Both the position numbers and the translations under genes were made by a program. 64,000 nucleotides of DNA, from positions 1 through 64,000 of the forward strand of contig NZ_BMZS01000005.1 of assembly GCF_014652915.1 (NCBI RefSeq), given 5' to 3'. Shown here piece by piece: positions 17,070-28,683 of this stretch. The first letter of the stretch is position 1, and every line of letters starts with the position of its first letter. Origin of the DNA: Thalassobaculum fulvum. Lineage in GTDB: Bacteria; Pseudomonadota; Alphaproteobacteria; Thalassobaculales; Thalassobaculaceae. Below the pieces are notes generated by a model, which did not search any database, was not told where the DNA came from, and worked only from the letters and a program-made list of their open reading frames with translations.

Positions 17070-17924
17070 ATGGTTATCGAGATCAACGACCTCGTCGCCG
17101 AGCACTACGCGCGCGGCTCGCTGGCCGATGCGCTGATCGCGCGTCTCGCCGAGCACGGCATCGATCGCGGCGGCGTCACGCTGGACCACCTGGCGGCCCT
17201 CGACCAGATGCACGTGCGCGGCCACGAAGCCACGATCGAACTGCTCGACGCGCTGGAGATCCGCAAGCGCATGAAGGTGCTGGACCTCGGTGCCGGCATC
17301 GGCGGCCCGTCGCGGGTGCTGGCTTCGCGCTACGACGCCCGGGTGACCGCGCTCGACCTGACGCCGGCGCTGTGCGAGGCCAACCGCGAGCTGAACAAGC
17401 TGGTCGGCCTGTCGCGGCGCATCACGGTGGTCGAGGGCGACGCGCTGGCGCTGCCGTTCGAGGACGCGACCTTCGACCGCGTGGTCTCGATCCACGCCTC
17501 GATGAACATCGAGCGCAAGCGGTCGATGTATCGCGAGATCCACCGGGTCCTGAAGCCCGGCGGCCGGTTCGGGTTCTACGACGTCGTCGCCGGAGTGGCC
17601 GGCGAGCCGGACTATCCGTTGCCGTGGGCCGGCGACCGCCTGGTCAGCTTCCTGATGTCGCCGTCGGTGATGGTGACGACCGCCGAGGAGGTCGGGCTGC
17701 GCACCCGGACGTTCCGCGACCTGACCAACGACTCGCGGGCCCACATGCTTCGCCAGCAGGAGGCGACGGCCGCCCGCAAGGCGGCCGGCGAGCGGCCGCC
17801 GCTGCAGGCCGGCGACATCATCATGGGGCCGGCGGCGGCCGACAAGCACCGCAATCTGCGGCGGGCCGTGAAGGAAGGTCGAGTCGGGATCGCCATGGCG
17901 GTGTTCGAGAAGCCGCGCCGGTAA
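17070..17924 (+). CDS. SAM-dependent methyltransferase
   Basis: A 284-residue class I methyltransferase. Motif I is VLDLGAGIGGP at 70-80, followed by an acidic ALDLTP strand end and a VVEGDALALPFEDATFD motif II/III. HRVLKPGG is seen further on. The substrate is unknown; the small-molecule methyltransferase style resembles glycine/sarcosine or quinone-type enzymes. It is translationally close to the epimerase (two-base gap), so they form an operon. The minus-strand sRNA candidate lies downstream. Confidence 0.85.
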   Translation: MVIEINDLVAEHYARGSLADALIARLAEHGIDRGGVTLDHLAALDQMHVRGHEATIELLDALEIRKRMKVLDLGAGIGGPSRVLASRYDARVTALDLTPALCEANRELNKLVGLSRRITVVEGDALALPFEDATFDRVVSIHASMNIERKRSMYREIHRVLKPGGRFGFYDVVAGVAGEPDYPLPWAGDRLVSFLMSPSVMVTTAEEVGLRTRTFRDLTNDSRAHMLRQQEATAARKAAGERPPLQAGDIIMGPAAADKHRNLRRAVKEGRVGIAMAVFEKPRR

Positions 17925-17949
17925 GGGGCGTCCCGGGGCTTTCGTCCCG

Positions 17950-17988
17950 AAAGAAAAACGGAGCCGAGGGGGGCAATCCTCGGCTCCG
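17950..17988 (-). terminator. Intrinsic terminator on the minus strand
   Basis: An 11-bp perfect stem (17959-17969 with 17978-17988) is followed on the minus strand by TTTTTCTT. On the plus strand no T-tract follows, so it serves a minus-strand transcript although both flanking genes are on the plus strand. Confidence 0.8.
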
Positions 17989-18046
17989 AGTCTGGTCCAC
18001 GATGGGACGGAGGATGTCGGGCGTGTGGGGGCACGCCACGGATTAA
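17950..18046 (-). ncRNA. Candidate small RNA, about 97 nt
   Basis: The predicted transcript starts near 18046, below a promoter at 18053-18082, and ends at the terminator at 17950. It has a first hairpin of six perfect base pairs (18032-18037 with 18020-18025, six-base loop). A single-stranded linker then carries UCCUCC (18014-18009), an anti-Shine-Dalgarno sequence. The strong terminator hairpin follows. The layout resembles alphaproteobacterial Hfq-dependent sRNAs that block ribosome sites. Promoter, fold and terminator are seen in sequence; expression is inferred. Confidence 0.55.
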
Positions 18047-18052
18047 CGGAAG

Positions 18053-18082
18053 ATAATAATTTACCAATTATGATGCACGCAA
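18053..18082 (-). promoter_or_regulatory. Promoter for the minus-strand sRNA candidate
   Basis: Read on the minus strand: TTGCGT (18082-18077), an 18-base spacer, then TATTAT (18058-18053). It sits in an AT-rich patch that stands out in this GC-rich window. Confidence 0.45.
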
Positions 18083-18191
18083 AAAGTGTCTTCGTGCGAA
18101 ATTCCTTTTCAGCGCTCGACCTGCCCGCCGGCCGGGTCTATGTGACTCCGACCGCCACTGCCCGATCCCGGATTGCGAGGAGAGCGTTCCC

Positions 18192-19382
18192 ATGGCGCAG
18201 CCGACCGAGGTGCCGGCCATGACCACCCCCGACGACGTGATCGAGGACATCCGCGCCGCGGTCCGCGACCTGTGCGCCCGCTTTCCCGGCGCCTACTGGC
18301 GCGAGAAGGACCGCGAGCGGGCCTATCCGACGGAGTTCGTGAAGGCGCTGACCGAGGCCGGCTATCTCGCCGTGCTGATTCCCGAGGAGTACGGCGGCAG
18401 CGGGCTCGGCATCCGGGCCGCCGCGGCGATCCTCGAGGAGATCCACAAGAGCGGCTGCAACGGCGCCGCCTGCCACGCCCAGATGTACATCATGGGCACC
18501 CTGCTGCGGCACGGCTCCGAGGAGCAGAAGCGCAAGTGGCTGCCCGGCATCGCCTCGGGCGAGCTGCGCCTGCAGGCGTTCGGCGTGACCGAACCGACCA
18601 GCGGCACCGACACCCTGTCGCTGCGCACCACGGCCCGCAAGGACGGCAACGACCGTTACGTGGTCAACGGCCAGAAGATCTGGACCTCGCGCGCCGAGCA
18701 TTCCGACCTGATGCTGCTGCTGGCCCGCACCACCCCGAAGGACCAGGTGGCGAAGCGCACCGACGGGCTGTCGGTGTTCGTGGTCGACATGCGCGAGGCG
18801 GTCGGCAACGGCCTGACCATCCGGCCGATCCGCACCATGGTGAACCACTGCACCACCGAGGTGTTCTTCGACGACATGGTGGTGCCGGCCGAGAACCTGA
18901 TCGGCGAGGAGGGCAAGGGCTTCCGCTACATCATCGACGGCATGAACGCCGAGCGCCTGCTGATCTCGCACGAGAGCCTGGGCGACGCCCGCTGGTTCAT
19001 CCGGACCGCGACCGAGTACGCCAAGAGCCGCGAGGTGTTCGGCCGGCCGATCGGCCAGAACCAGGCGATCCAGTTCCCGATCGCCCGGGCCTATGCCGAG
19101 ACCGAGGCGGCGGCGCTGATGGCCGAGAAGGGCGTTCGGCTGTTCGAGGCCGGCCAGCCCTGCGGGCCGGAGGCCAACATGGCCAAGATGCTGGCGTCCG
19201 AGGCGGCCTGGCACGCCGCCGAGATCTGCATGCAGGCGCATGGCGGCTTCGCGTTCGCCGAGGAGTACGACGTCGAGCGCAAGTTCCGCGAGGCCCGGCT
19301 GTACCAGATCGCGCCGATCTCGACGAACCTGGTGCTGTCCTACGTCGCCGAGCACGTGCTGGGTCTGCCGCGGTCGTTCTGA
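18192..19382 (+). CDS. Acyl-CoA dehydrogenase
   Basis: A 396-residue flavoenzyme that introduces a 2,3 double bond into an acyl-CoA thioester. The FAD/substrate signature FGVTEPTSGTDT is at about 134-145, followed by NGQKIWTSRAEHSD. The C-terminal YxVERKFREARLYQI region is present, but the common YEG-type catalytic Glu position reads QIAPI. A Glu in NAERLLI (about residue 255) may be the base instead, as in isovaleryl-CoA-type enzymes; this is inference. AGGAGAG precedes the ATG. The substrate cannot be read from sequence. Confidence 0.88.
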   Translation: MAQPTEVPAMTTPDDVIEDIRAAVRDLCARFPGAYWREKDRERAYPTEFVKALTEAGYLAVLIPEEYGGSGLGIRAAAAILEEIHKSGCNGAACHAQMYIMGTLLRHGSEEQKRKWLPGIASGELRLQAFGVTEPTSGTDTLSLRTTARKDGNDRYVVNGQKIWTSRAEHSDLMLLLARTTPKDQVAKRTDGLSVFVVDMREAVGNGLTIRPIRTMVNHCTTEVFFDDMVVPAENLIGEEGKGFRYIIDGMNAERLLISHESLGDARWFIRTATEYAKSREVFGRPIGQNQAIQFPIARAYAETEAAALMAEKGVRLFEAGQPCGPEANMAKMLASEAAWHAAEICMQAHGGFAFAEEYDVERKFREARLYQIAPISTNLVLSYVAEHVLGLPRSF

Positions 19383-19405
19383 CCGTTCGGGACCTGCTAT
19401 CGCTC

Positions 19406-19533
19406 CGTGGGTTCCGGCTCGATGCGGCCCGCACATGCGGTCCGCCTCGTCCGGAATGACGACAAGAATGGGGCTCCTCTCAAAGTCGTCATTCCGGCCG
19501 AAGCGACCCCGTCGCGCAGAGCCGGAACCCACG
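19406..19533. repeat. Dispersed palindromic element, full copy 2
   Basis: A nested inverted repeat fills the gap between two genes. The outer arms CGTGGGTTCCGGCTC (19406-19420) and its exact complement (19519-19533) are 15 bp. The inner arms CCGGAATGACGAC (19451-19463) and complement (19485-19497) are 13 bp. Both arm sequences recur at 66-172. No T-tract follows, so a simple terminator is unlikely. Confidence 0.8.
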
Positions 19534-19607
19534 GGGCGACGGGCGTCGCCAGCCGTCGTCACGCGAACGCGAGTTGAATACCGGGGACGTCGGCCCATCC
19601 TTGCGGC

Positions 19608-20645
19608 ATGCAACCCGTACGGATTCTGGCCCTGGAGACGGCGGTCCCGCCGCACCGCGCGTCGCGTGACGAGGTGCGGGCATTGGCCCGCGAGGTGTTC
19701 GCCGACAGCCTCGCCGGCAACCGCGCGCTCGACCGGATCTTCGACACCAGCACCGTCGACCAGCGCTGGCTGGCCAGGCCGGTCGACTGGTACCGGCGGC
19801 CGCACGGCTGGGCCGACCGGGCCGGCGCCTTCGAGCAGGCGGCACCGGCGCTGCTGGAACAGGCTGCCGGACGTGCCCTGGCCGCCGCCGGCCTGTCGGC
19901 GGGCGACGTGGACCACGTCCTGTGCGTCTCCACCACCGGGTTCGCGGCGCCCAGCCTGGACGCCCGCCTGATCGCGCCGCTCGGCCTGCGGCCCGATGTC
20001 CGGCGCACCCCGGTGTTCGGCTGGGGCTGCGCCGGTGGAGCGATCGGGCTGGCGCGGGGGGCCGAACTGGCCCGGGCCGCGCCGGGTCGCGTGGTGCTGT
20101 GCCTGGTGGTCGAGCTGTGCAGCCTGGCGTTCCGGCTCGACCCGGATCCGGTCAATGTGGTGGGCAGCGCGCTGTTCGGCGACGCCGCCGCCGCCGTCGT
20201 GCTGCAGGCCGGCCCGGATGCGCCGCGCATCGGGGCCACGGCCGAGCACACCTGGCCGGACTCGCTCGACGTCATGGGCTGGCGGATCGACGACGCCGGT
20301 TTCGGCCTGGAACTGCGGCGCGACCTGCCGGTGTTCCTGGCGGCCCGGCTGCGGCCGGTGGTCGAGCGGTTCCTGGCGCGGCACGGCCGGTCGATCGAGG
20401 ATCTCGACGGCGTGGTCGGCCATCCGGGCGGCCCCAAGGTGCTGGACGCGGTCGGCGAGTCGCTGGGCCTTGCCGACAGCGCGCTCGACGACAGCCGGGC
20501 GGTGCTGAGCCGGTTCGGCAACGCCTCGGCCGCCGGGGTGCTGATGGTGCTGCGGCGCGCCCTCGACCGCGGCGCCCGCGGCTGCCACCTGCTGCTGGCG
20601 CTCGGCCCCGGTTTCACCGCCGCCCTGGACCTGCTGGAGCTCTGA
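19608..20645 (+). CDS. Type III polyketide synthase (chalcone/stilbene synthase family)
   Basis: A 345-residue thiolase-fold condensing enzyme. The catalytic triad is visible: C141 (GWGCAGG), H272 (VVGHPGGPK) and N305 (RFGNASAAG). Family enzymes extend a fatty acyl-CoA starter with malonyl-CoA to give alkylresorcinols or alkylpyrones. The Shine-Dalgarno is weak. The next gene, three bases after the stop, encodes an ICMT-type methyltransferase, the partner found in bacterial phenolic-lipid operons. The starter and product cannot be read from sequence. Confidence 0.92.
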   Translation: MQPVRILALETAVPPHRASRDEVRALAREVFADSLAGNRALDRIFDTSTVDQRWLARPVDWYRRPHGWADRAGAFEQAAPALLEQAAGRALAAAGLSAGDVDHVLCVSTTGFAAPSLDARLIAPLGLRPDVRRTPVFGWGCAGGAIGLARGAELARAAPGRVVLCLVVELCSLAFRLDPDPVNVVGSALFGDAAAAVVLQAGPDAPRIGATAEHTWPDSLDVMGWRIDDAGFGLELRRDLPVFLAARLRPVVERFLARHGRSIEDLDGVVGHPGGPKVLDAVGESLGLADSALDDSRAVLSRFGNASAAGVLMVLRRALDRGARGCHLLLALGPGFTAALDLLEL

Positions 20646-20648
20646 GCC

Positions 20649-21161
20649 ATGGACCTTCCGGACCCGGCCCGCATCGTGATCCTGCTGGTCGCCGCCCAGC
20701 GGCTGGCCGAACTGGCGGTCGCCCGCCGCAACACCGCCCGTCTGATGGCCGAGGGCGCGGTCGAGCACGGCCGCGAGCACTACCCGGTGATCGTCGCGCT
20801 GCATGCCGCCTGGCTGACCGCCCTGGCGCTCCAGGCCCCCGGGCCGGTCGGCGCCTGGTGGCTGGCGCTGTTCCTGATGCTGCAGGCCGGCCGCGTCTGG
20901 GTTCTGGCCAGCCTGGGACGGCACTGGACCACCCGGATCGTCACGGTGCCGACGGCGCCGCTGGTGCGGCGCGGACCGTACCGCTGGATCCGGCATCCGA
21001 ACTACTTGGTGGTCGCCCTGGAGATCCCGGTGCTGGCCCTGGCGCTCGGATTGCCGTGGATGGCGCTCGGATTCGGGGCCGCCAACGCGGCGGTCCTGGC
21101 ATGGCGGATCCGGATCGAGGACCGGGCTCTGGCCGGCCGGCGCGGGATCGCTGGCGGGTGA
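20649..21161 (+). CDS. Isoprenylcysteine carboxyl methyltransferase (ICMT) family protein
   Basis: A 170-residue membrane methyltransferase with about four hydrophobic segments. The family motif RHPNYL is at 115-120, preceded by LGRHWTTRI. In type III PKS operons such proteins O-methylate the polyketide product, or act on alkylpyrone lipids; here this role is inferred from the three-base spacing to the synthase. There is no prenylated-protein pathway evidence nearby. Confidence 0.85.
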   Translation: MDLPDPARIVILLVAAQRLAELAVARRNTARLMAEGAVEHGREHYPVIVALHAAWLTALALQAPGPVGAWWLALFLMLQAGRVWVLASLGRHWTTRIVTVPTAPLVRRGPYRWIRHPNYLVVALEIPVLALALGLPWMALGFGAANAAVLAWRIRIEDRALAGRRGIAGG

Positions 21162-21235
21162 CGGCCGGCACGACCGGCCCTTGAACCGCCCCGGGGCTCC
21201 GGGTATCGAGGGGCCGGGATGGATTTTCGGGAACG

Positions 21236-22135
21236 ATGCCGGTGGCGGACCTAGCCCAGGACGTGAACACCCAGGCGGCGAAGACGGGAGCGCCCGCCGC
21301 GGCGCCCGCGCCGGCGCACGTGATCGTGGTCGGCTGCGAGAAGGGCGGCTCCGGCAAATCGACGACGTCGATGCACCTGACCGTCGCGCTGCTGCGCCTC
21401 GGCTACAAGGTCGGGACCATCGACCTGGACGCCCGGCAGTGGACCCTGACCCGGTACCTGTCGAACCGGGCCGCCACCATGCAGCGCGATCGCATGCCGC
21501 TGCCGATGCCGCGGCACTTCTTCCTGGCGCCGTCGGACAAGGTCAACCGGAACGAGGCGCAGGAGGAGGACCGGGCGCGGTTCGAGGCGATCCTTGGGCG
21601 GCTGACCGCCGAGGTCGACTACGTGGTGATCGACTGCGCCGGCACCGACAGCTTCCTGGCCCGGGTCGCCCATTCCTACGCCGATACCCTGGTGACCCCG
21701 GTCAACGACAGCTTCGTCGACCTGGACGTGGTCGCCCATGTCGACGGCCGGACCGGCGAGGTGCAGCGGCCGAGCGTCTACGCCGAGATGGTCTGGGAGC
21801 AGCGCAAGGCGCGGGCCAAGCGCGACGGCGGCTCGATCGACTGGATCGTGATGCGCAACCGGCTGTCCAACCTCGACGCCAACAACAAGCGCGAGATGGG
21901 CGAGGTGCTGGAGAAGCTGGCCAGGCGGATCGGGTTCCGGCTGGCGCCCGGCTTCAGCGAGCGGGTGATCTTCCGGGAGCTGTTCCTGCAGGGCCTGACC
22001 ATGCTCGACGTGTTCGACCAGTCGCACCGCGACGGCGGCGCCAAGCCGCGGATGTCGCACGTCGCCGCCCGTCAGGAGGTGCGCGCCCTGATCAATTCGC
22101 TGCAGCTGCCGGAACGGGCGCCGCGCCGGTCCTGA
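21236..22135 (+). CDS. mipZ: Division-plane positioning ATPase MipZ
   Basis: A 299-residue ParA/MinD-type ATPase. The deviant Walker A KGGSGKST is at 36-43. A DLDARQWTLTRYL block and a DYVVIDCAGTDS Walker B region are MipZ-like, as is the late FSERVIFRELFLQGLT segment. MipZ forms gradients from ParB-bound poles and keeps FtsZ at midcell in Alphaproteobacteria. An Ala/Pro-rich N-terminal tail of about 25 residues precedes the core. It is the clearest alphaproteobacterial marker in the window. It is convergent with a GNAT gene. Confidence 0.92.
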   Translation: MPVADLAQDVNTQAAKTGAPAAAPAPAHVIVVGCEKGGSGKSTTSMHLTVALLRLGYKVGTIDLDARQWTLTRYLSNRAATMQRDRMPLPMPRHFFLAPSDKVNRNEAQEEDRARFEAILGRLTAEVDYVVIDCAGTDSFLARVAHSYADTLVTPVNDSFVDLDVVAHVDGRTGEVQRPSVYAEMVWEQRKARAKRDGGSIDWIVMRNRLSNLDANNKREMGEVLEKLARRIGFRLAPGFSERVIFRELFLQGLTMLDVFDQSHRDGGAKPRMSHVAARQEVRALINSLQLPERAPRRS

Positions 22136-22147
22136 CCCGACGTCCGT

Positions 22148-22600
22148 TCAGTCTCCGACCTCCAGCTCGAAATCCGCCGCGCGGTAGCGCCGGGCGCCGA
22201 GGGCCCGGTAGAACGCCAGGCCTTCGACGTTTTCGGGGTGGACCTGCCAGACCACCCAGGTCCCGCCGCGCCGGCGGGCGGCCTCGGCGACCGCCGCCAT
22301 CAGGGCCCGGCCGACGCCGCGCCGCCGCACCGTCGGGTCGGCGTACAGGTCCATCAGCATCAGTCCCGGCGTGCCGCGCCCGACGTGAAAGCCGTCGTGG
22401 TAGAGCGCGTAGCCGACCACCCGCTCGCCGAACTCGGCCACGACCCCGTCGAACCGGCGGTCGGGGCCGAATCCCCAGCGCCGCACCGAGTCGGCGTCGA
22501 ACGGCGGCGCCGCCACCCCTTCGTGGGCGGACAGCTCGCCGGCCATCCGGGCGACCGCCGGCGCGTCGTCGGGGGTCATCGGCCGCACGCTCACCGTCAT
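22148..22600 (-). CDS. GNAT family N-acetyltransferase
   Basis: A 150-residue single-domain GNAT. The acetyl-CoA loop VRRRGVGRALM is at about 93-103, preceded by MLMDLYADPT and followed by a VHPENVEGLAFYRALGARR C-terminal block. The substrate is unknown. It is convergent with mipZ, with 12 bases between the stops, and divergent from the VWA gene. Confidence 0.87.
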   Translation of the reverse strand: MTVSVRPMTPDDAPAVARMAGELSAHEGVAAPPFDADSVRRWGFGPDRRFDGVVAEFGERVVGYALYHDGFHVGRGTPGLMLMDLYADPTVRRRGVGRALMAAVAEAARRRGGTWVVWQVHPENVEGLAFYRALGARRYRAADFELEVGD

Positions 22601-22676
22601 GCAACTGGACCGGGGCAGTTGGAACGCCGCATCATGATCCCAATTCTAACCTCATCGGTCGCCACGACGGATCGCC

Positions 22677-23405
22677 ATGACGACACGACGAGATCGGATG
22701 CCTACCGAACGCCCGGTGCAGGATGTCTCCACCCGCTCCGAGGTGGACGCCTTCCTGGATGCGGTGCGGGCGATGCCGGCCCGGCCCGGCGGATCCCGGC
22801 GCGGCCGGCTGGTATTCGCCCTGGACGCGACCGCGAGCCGTCGTCCGACCTGGGACCGGGCCTGTCACATCCAGGCGGCGATGTTCCACGAGACCGCGGC
22901 GCTCGGCGGGCTGGACGTCCAGCTGGTGTTCTACCGGGGCTTCCGCGAGTGCAAGAGCTCGAAGTGGTACTCCGACCCGGACGCGCTCGGCCGGGTGATG
23001 ACCCGCGTCGACTGCCTCGGCGGCCAGACCCAGATCGCCAAGGTGCTGAACCACGCCAAGGCCGAGACCGGGCGCCGGAAGGTCGATGCGCTGATCTTCG
23101 TCGGTGACGCCTTCGAGGAGGACATCGACGCGGTCTGCCACGCCGCCGGCGAGCTCGGCGTTCTCGGGGTGCCGGTCTTCGTGTTCCACGAGGGCGGCGA
23201 CCCGATCGCCGGCGATGCGTTCCGGCAGATCGCCCGGCTGACCCGGGGCGCGTACTGCCCGTTCGACCTGTCCAGCGCCGACCGGCTGAAGGATCTGCTG
23301 GCCGCGGTCGCGGTCTACGCCACCGGCGGACGCAAGGCCCTGGCCGACTTCGGCGCGAAGCGCGGCGAGGCGGTGAAGCTGCTGACCAACCAGTTGGGAC
23401 GCTGA
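22677..23405 (+). CDS. VWA domain-containing protein
   Basis: A 242-residue protein with a von Willebrand A-type fold from about residue 40. The first strand ends in VFALDATASR, a degenerate MIDAS (D-x-T-x-S like). A GGQTQIAK segment supplies the Thr, and VDALIFVGDAFEED the third metal-binding loop. It is cytoplasmic by sequence. It is followed three bases later by a membrane-anchored J-domain gene, so the pair is an operon and probably works together. Function is not known. Confidence 0.8.
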   Translation: MTTRRDRMPTERPVQDVSTRSEVDAFLDAVRAMPARPGGSRRGRLVFALDATASRRPTWDRACHIQAAMFHETAALGGLDVQLVFYRGFRECKSSKWYSDPDALGRVMTRVDCLGGQTQIAKVLNHAKAETGRRKVDALIFVGDAFEEDIDAVCHAAGELGVLGVPVFVFHEGGDPIAGDAFRQIARLTRGAYCPFDLSSADRLKDLLAAVAVYATGGRKALADFGAKRGEAVKLLTNQLGR

Positions 23406-23408
23406 CTC

Positions 23409-24128
23409 ATGGCCTATGTCCTACTGGGCCTGTCGCTGGTGGTCGGGCTCGCCCTCATGGGCCGGTGGCTGCTCGATACCGAGCCCAAGGTCATTCTCAG
23501 GATCGCGAAGTGGGTCGGGTTGGGCCTGCTGGCGGCGCTCGGCCTGTTCATCATGCTGCGCGGGCGCCTGGACTGGGTGCTGTACGCGGCGACCGTCCTG
23601 CTGCCGTTCGTGATCCGCTGGGGCGGGGTGGTGCGGGCGATCCGCAACGCCGCCAAGGCGGCGCGCGGCCCGACCCCGGGCCAGAGCACCGGCGTGCGGA
23701 CCCGGTTCCTGGCCATGAGCCTGGATCACGACACCGGGCAACTGGACGGCGAGGTCCTCGAGGGAAGGCTGGCGGGACGCCGGCTCTCGACGCTGACCCC
23801 GGGCGAGCTCGAGTCGCTGCGCCGCGAGGTCGCCGAGGATCCGGCGTCGGCCCAGGTGCTCGACGCGTGGATCGAGCGCACCGGCGCTGAGGCGGGCGGT
23901 GGCGAGGAACAGGACCGCCCCGGCGGCGCGTCGTCGTCGGCCGGCGACGGGACCATGACCAGGGCCCGGGCGCTGGAGATTCTGGGGCTGTCCGAAGGCG
24001 CCACCGAGGACGAGATCCGCGAGGCCCATCGTCGCCTGATGATGGCCAACCACCCCGACCGCGGCGGATCGTCCTGGGTCGCCGCCCAGATCAACCGGGC
24101 CAAGGACACGCTGCTCGGCCGCCCGTGA
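23409..24128 (+). CDS. Membrane-anchored J-domain protein
   Basis: A 239-residue protein. Three hydrophobic segments lie in the first 75 residues, then a soluble linker. A C-terminal J-domain-like region starts at about 187 (RALEILGL), with the HPD motif at 215-217 in ANHPDRGG. This layout resembles Pam18/TIM14-type J-proteins that recruit DnaK to a membrane site. It directly follows the VWA gene. The J-domain ends early, within about 22 residues of HPD, as in Pam18. Confidence 0.82.
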   Translation: MAYVLLGLSLVVGLALMGRWLLDTEPKVILRIAKWVGLGLLAALGLFIMLRGRLDWVLYAATVLLPFVIRWGGVVRAIRNAAKAARGPTPGQSTGVRTRFLAMSLDHDTGQLDGEVLEGRLAGRRLSTLTPGELESLRREVAEDPASAQVLDAWIERTGAEAGGGEEQDRPGGASSSAGDGTMTRARALEILGLSEGATEDEIREAHRRLMMANHPDRGGSSWVAAQINRAKDTLLGRP

Positions 24129-24212
24129 CCTCAGCGCAGTTGCGCGGTTCGGGGTGTTCGGGCGATAACCCGCCCGGTTCCGCCGATGCGGCGGCTGTCT
24201 CGAGAGGACATC

Positions 24213-25082
<870 letters not shown>

Positions 25083-25124
25083 CCGACCCGTCCGGGCCAC
25101 CGGACGGTACCAGGGAGACCATCC

Positions 25125-26464
25125 ATGCGCATCGCGATGATCGGCACCGGCTATGTCGGCCTCGTCACCGGCGCGTGCTTCTCGGAGTTCGGGGTCGACG
25201 TGTGCTGCGTCGACAAGGACGCCGGCAAGATCCAGCGTCTGAAGGCCGGCGAGATCCCGATCTTCGAGCCCGGGCTCGATCAGCTGGTCGAGGGCAACGT
25301 GAAGGCCGGGCGCCTGTCGTTCACCACCGACCTTCGCGAGGGGATGGCCGGGGCCGATGCGGTGTTCATCGCGGTCGGCACGCCGAGCCGCCGCGGCGAC
25401 GGCCATGCCGACCTGTCCTACGTCTATGCCGCCGCCCGCGAGATCGCCGACACCATGGACGGCTACACGGTCGTGGTCACCAAGTCGACCGTGCCGGTCG
25501 GCACCGGCCGCGAGGTCGAGGCGATCATCCGCGAGCGCCGGCCCGACGCCCGGTTCGACGTCTGCTCGAACCCGGAGTTCCTGCGCGAGGGGGCGGCGAT
25601 CAACGACTTCATGCGGCCGGACCGGGTGGTGATCGGCTGCGAGTCGGAGCGGGCGCAGGAGGTGATGCGGGGGTTGTACCGGCCGCTGTACCTGATCGAG
25701 ACGCCGATCGTCTTCACGTCGCTGGAGACCAGCGAGATGATCAAGTACGCCGCCAACACCTTCCTGGCGACCAAGATCACCTTCATCAACGAGATCGCCG
25801 ACCTGTGCGAGAAGGTCGGGGCCGACGTGCACGACGTCGCCCGCGGGATCGGGCTGGACGGCCGCATCGGGCGCAAGTTCCTGCACCCGGGCCCCGGCTA
25901 CGGCGGCTCCTGCTTCCCGAAGGACACCCTGGCCCTGGTCAAGACCGCCCAGGACTACGGCGCGCCGCTGCGCATCATCGAGACCGTGGTGGACGTCAAC
26001 GACCGCCGCAAGCAGGCCATGGCCGACCGGATCGTCGCGGCCTGCGGCGGCTCGGTCGCCGGCAAGACCGTCGCGGTGCTCGGCCTGACCTTCAAGCCGA
26101 ACACCGACGACATGCGCGACAGCCCCGCGCTCGACATCGTGCCGGCGCTGCTGGCGGCCGGTGCCACGGTGCGGGCCTACGATCCCGAGGGCATGGACGA
26201 GGCGGCCAAGCTGATGGACGGCATCGAGTACGGACAGAGCGCCTACGAGGCGATGGACGGGGCCGACGCGGTGGCGATCGTGACCGAGTGGAACGAGTTC
26301 CGCGCCCTCGACCTGGCCCGCATGAAGAAGCTGCTGAAGGCGCCGGTCGTCGTCGACCTGCGCAACGTCTACGACCCGAAGGACATGCGGGCGGCCGGGT
26401 TCGAATACACCTGCGTCGGCCGCGGCACCGACCGGCCGGCCCGCGCCGCCTCGGAGGCCGCCCA

Positions 26465-26468
<4 letters not shown>
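25125..26468 (+). CDS. ugd: UDP-glucose 6-dehydrogenase
   Basis: A 447-residue enzyme oxidising UDP-glucose to UDP-glucuronate with two NAD+. The Rossmann motif GTGYVGL is at 7-13. The catalytic Cys is C263 in [13 protein letters not shown]-terminal [15 protein letters not shown]-binding motif is present. AGGGAGA precedes the ATG. Its stop overlaps the next start by ATGA, indicating translational coupling to the phosphohexomutase. Confidence 0.95.
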
Positions 26469-28637
<2,169 letters not shown>

Positions 28638-28683
28638 CCTGCGGGTGCGCGGGGGCCGGCCAGGGTCCCCGCGTGCCGGCGGA

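Noticed and set aside
26395-26410. tRNA T-loop-like GGGTTCGAAT
   Set aside because: It lies inside the ugd coding sequence and no cloverleaf can be drawn around it.
28648-28673. Terminator between ribH and the carboxypeptidase gene
   Set aside because: A 7-bp GC stem exists between the convergent genes, but no T-tract follows on either strand, so it is too weak to call.
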